This document shows positions 43,855 through 54,471 of a stretch of 64,000 bases of DNA, piece by piece. The translations under genes and the position numbers were made by a program. Below the pieces are notes generated by a model, which was not told where the DNA came from, did not search any database, and was given only the letters and a program-made list of their open reading frames with translations. Source of the stretch: Pseudeuparius sepicola (lineage: Eukaryota; Arthropoda; Insecta; Coleoptera; Anthribidae); contig OY987307.1 of NCBI GenBank assembly GCA_963920635.1, positions 2,976,001-3,040,000 on the forward strand, given 5' to 3'. Within the stretch, counting starts at the first letter, position 1. The number at the start of each line of letters is the position of its first letter.

Positions 43855-45276
43855 TCTGAAACTAGCAGAGCTGAATAGAGGTTAAATGGGGAAAGAATTG
43901 CAATTTTGAATGCTCAATCTAATGCCCCTTTTGGATTTTTAAAAAAGTTCATGGCTCACTAGATATTTTGAAAAGAGTGATTTTTTGCTATTTCATCAGA
44001 TCTCTGTAGCTCCGTTATTTCTGATTATACTGCAAAACTGTAGAGACAAAAATTGTAGATAATTTTGGGCTTAATAAGATAATCTAATCCAATATTCTAT
44101 GTTGTTTGTGATTTTTGAGATATGACATAAACTTGTGTTTTTTTAAATGTAAATCATAGTTAGCTGTGGCCTTATCAAATCGGCCATTTTTTGAGCTTCC
44201 CAAAGATATAATACTTGGCATAGTTATTATAAAAAATAAAAGAGCTATGGCTAATTTTCTGATTTTTTTTAAATTTTCACAGTCAGCCATGGAATATTTT
44301 CATAATTACGTTCTATTTTATAATTAGACATACTTCAAACTTTCTAATATTTTGTTTTTAGCTGGTAACAAAATGAAACAAAATAAAACAAAAATAAAAA
44401 GAACTCAAACTCAAATTATTATTATTTTAAAAGGTCACCTTTTAAAATAAATAAAAATTATTATTTATGCAAATATTGCATCTTTTTAAAACTGAATTTG
44501 TCGCCTTTCTTAGAGAGCGCCTGTCAATACTGGCAATTGCTTCTAAAACAGCTACTCTTAATTCAACAATTGTCTGATACTTTATTTTGTACTGTTCCCC
44601 ACAAAAAGAAATCGAAAACAGACAACTATTTGGATAGAGCTGATCTAGGTAATTTCTTAGGGGCGAATAATTATGTGTTGGAGCTCATGATAATTTTTGT
44701 TTTATTTTGTTACATTTTGTTACCAGCTAAAAATAAAATATTTGAAAGTTTGAAGTATGTCTTATTATAAAATAGAACGTAATTATGAAAATATTCCATG
44801 CTGACTATGTGAAAATTTAAAAAAAAAAACAGAAAATTAGCCATAGCTATTTTATTTTTTATAATAACTATGTCGAGTATTATATCGTTGGAAAGCTCAA
44901 AAAATGGCCGATTTGATAAGGCCAAAGCCAACTATGACTTACATTTAAAAAAAACACAAGTTTATGTCATATCTCAAAAAGCACAAACAAAATAAAAAAA
45001 TTGATAAGACTATCTTATTAAGCCCAAAATTATCTACAATTTTTGTCTCTACAGTTTTTCTGTAAAATCAGAAATAACGGAGCTACAGAGATCTAATGAA
45101 ATAGCAAAAATCACTCTTTTCAAAATATATAGTGAGCCATGAACTTTTTTAAAAATCCCAAAGGGGCAATAGATTGAGCATTCAAAACTGCAATTCTTTC
45201 CCCATTCAGCCTTTGTTCTAGCTCTGCTAGTTTCCGAGATCCCCATAGTGGGCATCGAAAAAAACTCATCCTGTAT
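43855..45276. mobile_element. palindromic element with DDE remnant, copy 2
   Basis: The right end ATCGAAAAAAACTCATCCTG/TA is present. The left arm starts abruptly at CTGAAACTAGCAGAGC, missing the outer 45 bp seen in copy 1. Arms pair as in 35587-36769, and both keep the AATGCCCCTTTTGGATTTTT block. The loop carries the transposase fragment in the opposite orientation to copy 1 (VRNYLDQLYP on the minus strand near 44620). Confidence 0.75.
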
Positions 45277-45339
45277 ATAATTTTCACAGCACGATGTAGT
45301 AACACAACCGAGGGGCGTTTCTCTGGTCAAAAAACGTAC

Positions 45340-45480
45340 AAAACTTCCCTCTAAAAGGGAAGTTCTGGTGGATTTCCCTAAACTTCCTCGAACTTCCCTG
45401 AACTTCCCCGAACTACCGCGAACTTCCTAGGACTTCCTCCAAATTTCCTTGGACTTCCCTATAAATTTCCGCGAAAATAA
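45340..45480. repeat. degenerate AACTTCCC minisatellite, block 1
   Basis: About a dozen 10-11-bp units of the form GAACTTCCCTG or GGACTTCCTC. GAGGGGCG lies just before it (45310) and CGCCCCTC just after block 2 (46330), hinting that both blocks belong to one inverted-ended element. Confidence 0.6.
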
Positions 45481-45671
45481 AATTTTTATTTGCGCACCGA
45501 TTTTGATTTTTTTTTTGTTAGTTTTAGATAACGCGACAATTGGGACTGTCCCCTCCACTTTCCTCCTAGGCCCCGCTCCTTACCTCGCTGGCCAATCACA
45601 TCGCTCTAACACATGACGCGCGCATCGGCACGTGGTTCTGGCGCCAAATTCAAAATTTAATAAATAAAAAA

Positions 45672-45742
45672 AATCGCCAGGGTTCGAACCTGCGATCATC
45701 GATTTACAAGGTCGACGCTCTAACCAATTGAGCCATCAACGC
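45672..45742 (-). tRNA. tRNA-like sequence, anticodon TGT (Thr-type), probably a pseudogene or SINE head
   Basis: The minus strand has a good A box (TGGCTCAATTGG) and B box (GGTTCGAACCC) at tRNA spacing. The anticodon loop is CTTGTAA with TGT in the anticodon position. The D arm and T arm are recognisable. The anticodon stem pairs TCGA/TCGA with one mismatch next to the loop, the T stem has one end mismatch, and the acceptor strands GCGTTGA and GCGATTT do not pair. It is therefore unlikely to be a functional tRNA. Confidence 0.5.
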
Positions 45743-46197
45743 ATTTGAAAATATTACCTTAAAATGGTGTAAACTAGAATCTCGGTGACGTCATCAAATT
45801 AAGAATAAAGGGTGTCTCAAAAGCAACTGACATGTCAAAAATGTATACAGAGTGAATAAAAAACTTATTAAAGCTAAAAGGACCTAACGGCATAGGTATA
45901 GGGTGGACAACAAAATTCATAGGGTCTGACAAAACATAGGAAAGACTTTAATAATTTCATCGCTTTAAGTCACAGATTTTTTTCTCAAATAGCATAGGGT
46001 GGACAAAAAAATTAATATACAGGGTTTGACAAAAATCCAAAGCCAAAAAGGCCTAATTTCATCACGTGAACTAAAACACTAAGAAACGTAGTACCGAGCC
46101 CCTATGTATCTTGTGAACGCTTGTGACTTTTAACTTAAAAGTTAGGTTAGAATGCAACGACCTCGTTTTTAGGAAAATGGACTCGTCTAAAGCTATG

Positions 46198-46320
46198 GAC
46201 TTCCCCGGACTTCCCTGTGACTTCCTTTGATTTCACCCAACTTCCCCGGATTTCCCGAAACTTCCTCGGACTTCCTTGAACTTCCTTTGGAATTCCCTGC
46301 AAGTGTACAGGACTTCCCCC
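46198..46320. repeat. degenerate AACTTCCC minisatellite, block 2
   Basis: Units such as GGACTTCCCCGGACTTCCCT repeat with a 10-11-bp period, in the same orientation as block 1. The 114- and 69-codon minus-strand frames (PKEVQGSPRKFREIRGSW) are translations of the repeat and not genes. Confidence 0.6.
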
Positions 46321-47134
46321 TCTGAACCGCCCCTCGAACACAACACCACCAGAAAAATGCGTAGATTTCGAAAATCGAGAAATATACAGGGTGGCCCCTT
46401 TAAAAAAACATAGGTTTGGTCTATATCTCCAAAACGCGACAATACTCGACTGAAGTCGCAAGGAAATTTTATACAATTCCCATATTTGCATTTACACGAA
46501 ACTGCTGGGTTTCTGACTGTTATTGCCCACCTGGGTCTGGCGTCATCTAACCCATAGATTTTACACGGATATAAAATTTAATTATTTTCAACTCTCTAGA
46601 ACATGCACCAGTAGCGGCTGGTGCTAATTTTATCTGGGGAGGCAGACTTTTTAATAAAGTGGGGAAAATATCTCTACTTGGCCAAAAAAATATCGTTGTA
46701 TTTTTCTCGACATTTTTATAATTATATAACTATAGTATATTACATAGCGAGAGTTGTAAACAGCTTATTACGTATGAGTGGAAAAGTTGCGCACGAGCCG
46801 CGCAGCGGCGAGTGCTGTAATTCCACGAGTATGTAAGCTTACAACTCGAGTTGTGTATTATAATTTTTCTTCGACGAAAGAAAAACTATTATAATAGATA
46901 AACTATACTTCTGATTATCTGACAGGCAACAATTAGTATGTTGGTTAGTTGCCATGGTGACGAGGATGCCGCGCTAAGAAGGCACCCGTGATAATTGCGT
47001 TTTAAATAAGAACAGATACGTAATTTTTTTTATTACATGTCAGTCATTACGTGTCAGTGTTCGTAACAACGGACTTACTTATAACCTAAACCGTCACTTA
47101 ATAGGTATGTTACTAGCACAGGAGTAGAAAAACT
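46321..47134. other. no gene recognised
   Basis: Contains TACAGGGTGGCCCC (46385) without a clear partner. Otherwise unassigned. Confidence 0.4.
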
Positions 47135-48750
47135 AATTTAATATCCAAAATAAAGTAAAATATTTGTTTGTTATGTCCCTCTAATTTGACAAGTTCGCAT
47201 GGCGTATTTCCATACATTTTCTTAAGAGGGGGTTGCCGACAGCGAAAGCGACGTTAGATTTCGTATTTTTTTAAGTTGTATAGCATAAAATCTAATAACA
47301 TTTTACCTGGCAAAAATTTAGTACAAACATCTCTGTCTTCATTTTAATCATAAGATCTTAAAAGCATATGCACTGGAATTATTATTTTTCCCAAGGTTTT
47401 CATAACCTATACCTATATGTACTAAATTTTTGCCAGGTAAAATGTTATTAGATTTTATGCTATACAACTTAAAAAAATACGAAATATAACGTCACTTTCG
47501 CTGTCGGCAACCCCCTCTTAAGAAAAGCGAACCTAAAAAGCAAGCAAGAGTATTTGCTAACTTTTGGTTTGAAATGAAGTCCATGGCTAGTTGTAGTGTG
47601 AGTAAGCATAAAACACATTACTTAGATTTTTCAGTTTCTTCTTTATATGGAGGACTATTGATTCGCTTTGGAGCTATAAACAAAATTTTCTATTTTCATT
47701 CTTGCATACATTACAAAATACTCTTCCAAAATAATATCCAGAATTTTCGCTTCTTCAGCTGGTTGATCGGATCATCCCCTAATTCCAAAATAGTGTTTAT
47801 TTTTCTGCAATTCATCTAATGGTCTGTGCAGTGTGCATACCATTTTCTTCATGTGCATGGAAATTTCATGTTTTCACAAACAAACATACCTATAAAAGCT
47901 GTGTTAATAGGATAAAACTGCCAAATACTGGTCGCAAAGACAATTCGTTACCGTAAAAAGAAGGCAAATCGTAATAAAGCTGGATATTTAAAATTTGGGA
48001 CATTTTAAACGTCAGTAACTGACATACCAATAACCACAGAATACCCCCCTATAACCTATAACTGGACCAACACTATATTAAAGACCCGAGCATGCCGTCA
48101 TATTTCATTGTTGTTTACGGATTGGGGTGGCGCTACACGACGAAAAAAATGGCGACTTATTATAGGTTATAGGGCGGTATTCTGTGGTTATTGGGATGTC
48201 AGGTTCTGACGTTTAAAAAATAAAAAAATTTAAATATCCAGCTTTATTACGATTTACCTTCTTTTTTACGGTGACGAATTGTGTTTGCGTCCAGTATTTG
48301 GCAGTTTGTTTGTGATAACATTAAATTTTCGCGCACTTGAAGAAAATGGTATGCACAGACCATTAGGTGAATTGCAGAAGAATAAACACTATTTTGGAAT
48401 TATGGTATGTTCTGATCAACCAGCTGAAGAAGCGAAAATTAAAGATATTATATTGGAAGGGTATTTTTTAACGTATGCAGGAATGAAAATAGAAAATTTT
48501 GTTTTTATAGCTTCAAAGCGAACCAATAGTCCTCCATATAAAGGAGAAACTGAAAAATCTAATGCGTTTTATGCTTTTACATACTACAACTAGCCATGGA
48601 CTGCGTTTCAAACCAAAAGGTACCAAATACTCTTGCTTGCTTTTTAGACTCGCTTTTCTTAAGAAAATGTATGGAAATATGCCATGTGAACTTGTCAAAT
48701 TAGAGGGACATAACAAACAAATATTTTATTTTATTTTGGATATTAAATTC
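47135..48750. mobile_element. 1.6-kb palindrome interrupted by a TTAA-flanked MITE
   Basis: Outer arms pair AATTTAATATCCAAAATAAA with TTTATTTTGGATATTAAATT-type sequence at 48730-48750. The arms run through CCATGGCTAGTTGTAG/CTACAACTAGCCATGG and TAACCACAGAATACC/GGTATTCTGTGGTTA to a ~105-bp loop at 48063-48166. The left arm carries the 47226-47517 insert. The 104-codon frame at 48279 (CSDQPAEEAKIKDIILEGYF) has no recognised domain, although the mirrored arm complicates the reading. Confidence 0.75.
47226..47517. mobile_element. 292-bp MITE with TTAA target duplication
   Basis: GAGGGGGTTGCCGACAGCGA faces TCGCTGTCGGCAACCCCCTC, and TTAA borders each end (47222-47225, 47518-47521). The other arm of the host palindrome keeps the empty site, TTTTCTTAAGAAAATG at 48655-48670, with a single TTAA. 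TTAA duplication is known for piggyBac and Kolobok; the ends starting GAGGG fit Kolobok somewhat better. Arms are about 100 bp and the loop has no coding. Confidence 0.85.
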
Positions 48751-49311
48751 GTTCTAACAGACACATTTGCATGTTTTTATTTTATAAAAAATTCTGCAAC
48801 AATGGTGTTTTAACAAGAAACCACTGTGTAAATTTGTTTCGTCGCGTGGCGCCAGTGGCGATCGCTTGAAACAGCGCTATGCACAGTTCTTTAATATAGT
48901 GTTGATCCAATTTCATGCAGCATGACTTATTATATTTTTCCGTTTTCATTTCTAATCATCGTTCGAGTAACTTATAGACGAATGTTTCTCGTTATTGACC
49001 GACGCCTATTTCATCGGCCGGTTGACCTACAGAATAGCGAAGAGCAGAGATGCATCAGAACACTCGACGGTTTTCTACTTTCACGAGGCATTCCTCGCGA
49101 TCGAACATTATTTGCATATCCAGTTCGGAGAGACAAAACTACGGACGATTCCCCAGCTATAAATATCGAAAGAGAAACCCAGAAAAATGAGGCGAAAAAT
49201 TACAAGTTAAACTTCTGATGTGGCAACATTTCGACCCGCATGGTATTTCACGATTGTCTTCGGAGATTACCGTTCTCGGATATCATCTTTGTTGTTGAGC
49301 CAAGAGTGTCT
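48751..49311. other. no gene recognised
   Basis: A 98-codon frame (48922-49218) and the start of another (49220) lack known motifs. GC content rises slightly near 49000-49150. Confidence 0.4.
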
Positions 49312-49659
49312 CAGTGAAGTTGGCCTAACCATTCAAAATATCAAATTTATGAATTTATATCATGTCGAAGCGGACGTTTTTGAAAATGCGCTATTTTTTT
49401 GTTTCTTTGCAGATTTTAGAGAATGTTTAAAAACATTTTTAGATATATTTAGCGTTAAGTTAGTTGTTTTGTATGATAATTTGATTGTAACAAAATACAC
49501 GACGAAAACAGATTAAGTTAGACAGTCCGTTTCTACAAGTTTAGTAGACGGCGAAATAAATCGCAATACTTGACGTTTCAATAAGTTTAAATAAGGCGTT
49601 AGTGACATTTCACAACATATTTGTGCATTAATTGTTGTTGTCAAATAACCAATGAACAA

Positions 49660-49932
49660 AAGAACCCCAGGAAGGAGCCAAAGCTCTATGGGCCTTATAT
49701 GTCACGGTGGTTTGTGCTATTAGATATTTGTGTAGTCCTTCGATAAGTACTTTTTGGAGATCTATTATGGTTAGCTGTGCAGCCTGCGGCTATTCCGAGA
49801 CTACCAGAACAAAATGTTTGGGGGATAACATTCCATCGGCAAGTACTTTTGTAAACCGGAAACGGCATGCCGCCATATGCAGACTGGACCGGTCCAGCGT
49901 AAAGCCCAAATTTGCTCCCTCCTGGGGTTCTT
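49660..49932 (+). repeat. insert with a duplicated coding-like exon
   Basis: Its ends AAGAACCCCAGGAAGGAG and CTCCCTCCTGGGGTTCTTT are imperfectly inverted. From ATG 49767 a frame reads MVSCAACGYSETTRTKCLGD then NIPSASTF and later SSVKPKFAPS. An inverted relative is at 53350-53770. The CxxCG start followed by a basic run resembles the beginning of a THAP-like exon, but the match is too short to be certain. Confidence 0.45.
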
Positions 49933-49951
49933 TATTCATAGCAAATAACAA

Positions 49952-51004
49952 ATGTCTCGTGATAGGGCTGTTTCTGAAGAAATAAGGAATGTTATAATTC
50001 ACTTGCATTCAAAAGGCAAATCTGCTGCGCAAGTCGCAGACATTGTTAATTTATCACGATATACAGTGCGAAATATTATTAAACTTTACAAAACTACTGG
50101 ATCCGTTGCTCAGAAGCGGAGAAATGGAAGTCTGTCGCATTATTCTGATAGAAATTTAAGGGCTCTGAGAAAGATTATCGTGCAAGATCGTCGGGCTAGT
50201 TATGGAGAATTTAGAGTTTTATGGAATCAGACAACAGATAATGTTTTTCAAGGGCAACATGTCACAGTGCTGCCCGAAAACTAGGGTTTAAAACTTACAA
50301 GGTAAGCCCAAACTGTTTCGGTTTTTTTCCCAATTTCAATTTTACGATCTGTAGGCAAAGGAAAAGCCAAAAAATAGACTTTTGTGGGCAAAAGAGCACA
50401 GAGCTTGGTCTCAGCATCAATGGAACTCAATTATATGGAGTGATGAGGCTAGATTTGAAGTTTGTGTTGGTGATAGTTGAAGCCGAGTCATTAGAACTAA
50501 AGGAGAAGTGTCTCACACGGACTGCCTTAAGAAGAAAGTTAAGTTTCCGTCCTCCGTGATGATTTGGGGATCCATGTCAGCTAGAGGGTCGGAAAATTAC
50601 ACTTTGTAGATGGCATTATGAACGCTGAGAAATACATTAACGTCCTTCAAAATAATTTGAAACTAAAAAATGAAGAACATTTGCAAAATATTGAATGTAT
50701 CTTCCAACAAGATAGCGCCTCTTGTCATACGGCTAAAAAAGTGAAAGATTGGATGTTAGAAAACAATATTCCGCTTTTAAAATGGACGGCTAGCAGTCCA
50801 GATCTTTCGCCAATTGAAACATTATGGCATATAATGAAGAAGAAGTTGCGATCACAACCCGCAAGAACCGTTCCAGAGTTGCGTGCTCGTCTCCAAGAAC
50901 TTTTAAATAGTTTCACACCAGATAATTGCCAAACATTAGTTAACAGTATGTTGAGACGTATCGAGGCAGTAATAAGTCGAAAAGACGATGTAACGCAGTG
51001 GTAA
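49952..51004 (+). pseudogene. Tc1-like transposase, frameshifted
   Basis: About 350 codons. The N-terminal part (49952-50240, from ATG) holds a paired-like HTH: SEEIRNVIIHLHSKGKSAAQ, then YTVRNIIKLYKTTGS. After a frameshift near 50230-50250, SRATCHSAARKLGFKTYKV continues the DNA-binding region. IIWSDEARFEVCVGD (about 50425-50478) supplies the first catalytic Asp and is followed by a stop. The last part (50618-51004) has FQQDSASCHTAKKVKDWM with the second Asp, and SSPDLSPIETLWHIMKKKL with the Glu. 34 residues separate the second Asp and the Glu, the DD34E spacing of Tc1. Stops and frameshifts prevent a full enzyme, but long open stretches suggest recent death. Confidence 0.85.
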
Positions 51005-51351
51005 TTTTCTATTTAATTTTTGTCGATTTTCGTTTATTGAAAAATATTAGGAATTTCTTTAAAAAAATTCTTTGTTAGTTAAAATATAGTTTAATTACCT
51101 ATATTCCAAAAGTGAATAAACGTTTCCTACATAATTAGACAAATGATCTTAATAAATTTTCTGTTAGTTTGGGCCAACTTCACTGAGGCAGGGCTCGTAT
51201 ATGAACAACGATTTCTTAAGTTATTACCTTAGGGAAATACCAAGAATAGAGAGATACTTAGAATTTGACATCTGCAGCTTATGCTCCATCCAAAAAACAA
51301 AACAGTGTCAAATTTCAGTTCAGCAGCTTGATTACTTTGAGAGATATAGCC

Positions 51352-51801
51352 AATGACGTCAGAACCTATAGACAGGTTTGTTTTGATAAACGCTTGACGC
51401 CCAGAACTAATCACAATCTAAGAGCTCCATTAAATTATTCCGAAAATGTCGCGAGATTGTCAGAAATTGCCCCTTTTTGTCGAGCCGTAGCGAACTTATT
51501 TCGACTCTGGGCTCGGAGGTTGGCGTCGTTAGACTATCCCCCGAGTCTTCAGGTGAGGTTCCGATGCTTCCGGCGCCCCCAAACAAGAAAAAACATGCGA
51601 TATCTAAGTGTGATTCTGGAGGAACTATAACCGGGAATCACCGGGTGTATAGTTGGTTGATGGTTGACTTTCTGTCTTTATTTGTAGCATGTTTTTAGAG
51701 TAGTATGGATATATTTAATCAAAGTCAAAATAATTTTATCAAAGTCAAAATAAAGGGCATTTTAACAATGGGGCACCACTTCTATAGGTTTTGACGTCAT
51801 T
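51352..51801. mobile_element. 450-bp MITE, AATGACGTCA ends, copy 2
   Basis: It matches 40586-41017 over nearly its whole length, with small differences (TATCAAAGTCAAAATAA duplicated near 51720; CGGCGCC for CGGGGGC). ATATAGCC lies beside both ends (51344-51351 and 51804-51811), within a 10-bp direct repeat having two mismatches. Confidence 0.75.
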
Positions 51802-51811
51802 GAATATAGCC

Positions 51812-52308
51812 ATAATTCAATAAAAAAATAACTACAAGTAACCGGTAGGTAGTTTTTAAACTAACTCGAAATATTCTGGTGCTCTATGGCCCATTAGTAT
51901 TTAAACACCCTGTACTTATGTAGTTCAAAAATATGCCGAGCAATTAATGGTACAGTTTAAAGTTCCATATTTTGAAACAACGGTAGATTTGCAATTCAAT
52001 CAGACCATATACAATATACGCATTAACATTTCTAAAAAAAGCCAAAGCCAACAAAGCCGAACTCTATCGATATGGAAATTAAGGCGGCTTTTACTCATAA
52101 GCTACCGCGCAACATTTCAACAGCCCATTCGGCAATTTACGTAACCATAATTTGACCAGGAAATGGCAACGCCTGCCTGCGAATTTTGATTTTATATTTC
52201 GAACAGGTTTTCCAGGTTTTTTTTTACTCAAAGGGCAAGCCAAGGATAAGACAGGTAGAGATCCTATTAATCGAGGTACTAAAAACACTCACCTTTAGGC
52301 TTCATTTT
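51812..52308. other. no gene recognised
   Basis: Includes an orphan ACACCCTGTA (51905). The 65-codon frames on both strands near 51947-52288 have no domain. Confidence 0.4.
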
Positions 52309-53088
52309 TACGAAAGCGTAGAGCGGCCACAAGAGATTTTTTATCCTTGACACTTCTTTTTGTCAATTTTACATCATTGACACTTTTTTCTGTTAATTAT
52401 ACATAATTGACACTTTTTCTGTCAATTATACATCGTTGGCATTTTTTTCTGCCAATTAGGTATACATCGTCGACACTTTTTTCTGCCAATTATACATAAT
52501 TGATACTTTTTGCTGTTACTTATACATAATTGACACTTTTTCTGTCAATTATAAATCGTTGGCACTTTTTTCTGTCAATTGTAGTAGATACTCGTATTTC
52601 ATACCAAAGTGTCAATTATATATAATTGACAGAAAAAAGTGTCAACGATGTATAATTGACAGAAAAAGTGTCAATTATGTATAGTTGACAGAAAAAAGTA
52701 TCAACGATGTATAATTGACACAAAAAATTTCAATTATGTATAATTGACAGCAAAAGGTGTCAAAGATGTATAATTGGCAGAAAAGTATCAGTTATGTATA
52801 ATTGACAGTAAAAAAGTATCAACGATGTATAATTGACAGAAAAGTGTCAATTATGTATAATTGACAGAAAAAAGTGTCAACGATGTATAATTGACAGAAA
52901 AATGTCAATTAAGTATAATTGAGAGCAAAAAGTATCAACTATGTAAAATTGACAGTAAAAAGTGGTATAATTGATAGAAAAAGTGTCAATTATGTATAAT
53001 TGACAGAAAAAAGTGTCAACGATGTATAATTGACAGAAAAAAATGTCAAGGATAAAAAAGTCTTCTGAGGCCGCTCTACGCTTTCGTA
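52309..53088. mobile_element. 780-bp foldback element with tandem palindromic arms, copy 1
   Basis: The ends TACGAAAGCGTAGAGCGGCC and GGCCGCTCTACGCTTTCGTA are perfect over 20 bp, and CATTTT is duplicated on both sides (52303-52308, 53089-53094). Inside, each arm is a tandem array of ~25-30-bp units built from TGTCAATTATACATAATTGA and the spacer CACTTTTTTC. The unit is itself palindromic. Arms meet near 52600. The design recalls FB elements of Drosophila, but the sequence is unrelated as far as I can see. Confidence 0.85.
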
Positions 53089-53349
53089 CATTTTTGACAT
53101 AATTTTTTCTATAATAAGGTAGGTGCCAGCTTCCTGGATAATTCTAGATAAAAAAGGGAAAAGCAAAAACAACAATGAAAATCATTAATTACACGCTTCA
53201 AGGCAAGGCAAATGTTTTACTAGCAAGGGTTTCTAGTTTCATCATGGGAAAAGCTACATTTAGTCTGTCGATTGTTGAAATTTCCGAGAGGTAGTTACAC
53301 CAAATATTTTGCATAAAATTATATAATAAAAACCTTTAAATAAATAATA

Positions 53350-53770
53350 ACTCTAGGAAGGAGCAAATTCGGGCTTAACGCTCGACCGGGACAGTCTCTG
53401 CATATGGCCGGATGCCGTTTCCGTTTTTACAGTGGCGCGCAACTTTGAGTTGTGTCGACAAACTAATCGAGGCAGAAATCCTCATTTTTCGTGAAATCAG
53501 TACCTATAATACAAGCAAAAAATTATTATGTATTTATATTTAGGAATCCTTGATCATACAGCTATTATAGTTTTAAATTTCCAATTATAAAGAAGTAGGT
53601 ACCTACACGCCCATGCCACTTGGGTGCATGACCTCAAAAGTTAATTTAAATTACAAAATTACTTACCGATGGATTATTATCCTCAAACATTTTAGTTTTG
53701 GCTCTCAGGGAAGTGCCACAAGCCGCACAGCTAAGCATAATAACTCGAAAAAGTATCGAAATGCCACATA
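53350..53770 (-). repeat. second copy of the 49660 exon-bearing repeat
   Basis: The minus strand aligns with 49660-49932 at both ends (GGAGCAAATTCGGGCTTAAC; AGCTAAGCATAATAACTCG) but is about 200 bp longer in the middle. The extra piece follows a GTAAGT splice donor, so this copy may keep an intron or have received an insertion. Confidence 0.5.
53667..53738 (-). pseudogene. possible 24-codon first exon with splice donor
   Basis: Minus-strand ATG at 53738 opens MLSCAACGTSLRAKTKMFED then NNPS. It is followed at once by GTAAGT (53666-53661), a consensus donor, in phase 0. The homologous site in the 49767 copy reads GCAAGT. Cys-Ala-Ala-Cys-Gly plus a Lys-rich run could start a THAP-type or other zinc finger. 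No second exon was identified within the window. Confidence 0.35.
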
Positions 53771-53972
53771 CTGACACCTATCACAGTGTCAGATTTAAAA
53801 ATGTTGTGTGAAACTTGGTTACTACTCAGGGTGATTTCCGTCTCACGTATTTTATAATACACATAGAGCTTTGACCTGGGATTATTTTTTATTCAATGAT
53901 AAAAACTAATAATTAAATTAAAATTTATCTGTTTTAATTTGTTTTCGTCTCAAAATTGAAGACTGAAAGAAT

Positions 53973-54471
53973 TTGATGAAAGAATGGGTTTTTTCGGGCT
54001 AGCGCACGGAAACAGCGCATGGAAAAACTTTCCGTGCGCTGAATAAAAATACCGAATATATGGCTTTAAAATAGAAATATACAGCAAAGTAAACTAAATT
54101 TAAGAAACTCTATATATGCTCTCTGATATTTAACATGTACCTATTTTGTATTTCAATTCGTAAGTGTTTCAATATTTAGATACATTTCTGTAATATTTTT
54201 GACGTTTTATTCACCTTTTCTGACAATAACTAATTTACAACAAAGCACCTTTGAAATAATTTGAGAGTAACCATGGAAACGCATCATACATATCAAACAC
54301 TATATTGTCTGCATTGTTTATTTTTTGTCAATTAAATTTATTATAATATGCCGATAAAATGTTTTAAGTTTCCGTTTTCAAAGAAGTATAATAAAAAATA
54401 TCGTTCATTACACGTCCAGAAATGGATTTTTCCAGACTCGTAATGAAATATACTATTGCGGACGGTTTGAA
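53973..54471 (+). mobile_element. dispersed repeat, copy 1
   Basis: From GATGAAAGAATGGG and TTTCGGGCTAGCGCACGGAA to CGTAATGAAATATACTATT it matches 62756-63294 at very high identity. A subterminal palindrome AGCGCACGGAAA...TTTCCGTGCGCT is present at the left. No coding. Copy 2 has 47 extra bases near the right end. Confidence 0.75.

Larger units (their letters stand above)
49312..51185 (+). mobile_element. Tc1-like transposon, disabled, with nested insertion
   Basis: The ends CAGTGAAGTTGGCC and GGCCAACTTCACTG are perfect 14-bp inverted repeats in the usual Tc1 style. TA duplication is not visible at either end. The element encodes a Tc1-like transposase at 49952-51004. The unusually long left leader (640 bp) is explained partly by a foreign block at about 49660-49932. 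Confidence 0.8.

Noticed and set aside
45640..45660. GGCGCCA next to the tRNA-like sequence as an LTR retrotransposon primer binding site
   Set aside because: No flanking long terminal repeats or gag/pol coding were found.
46147..46491. 114-codon minus-strand ORF with KEVxGSPRK-like repeats
   Set aside because: It is the translation of a degenerate 10-11-bp DNA minisatellite.
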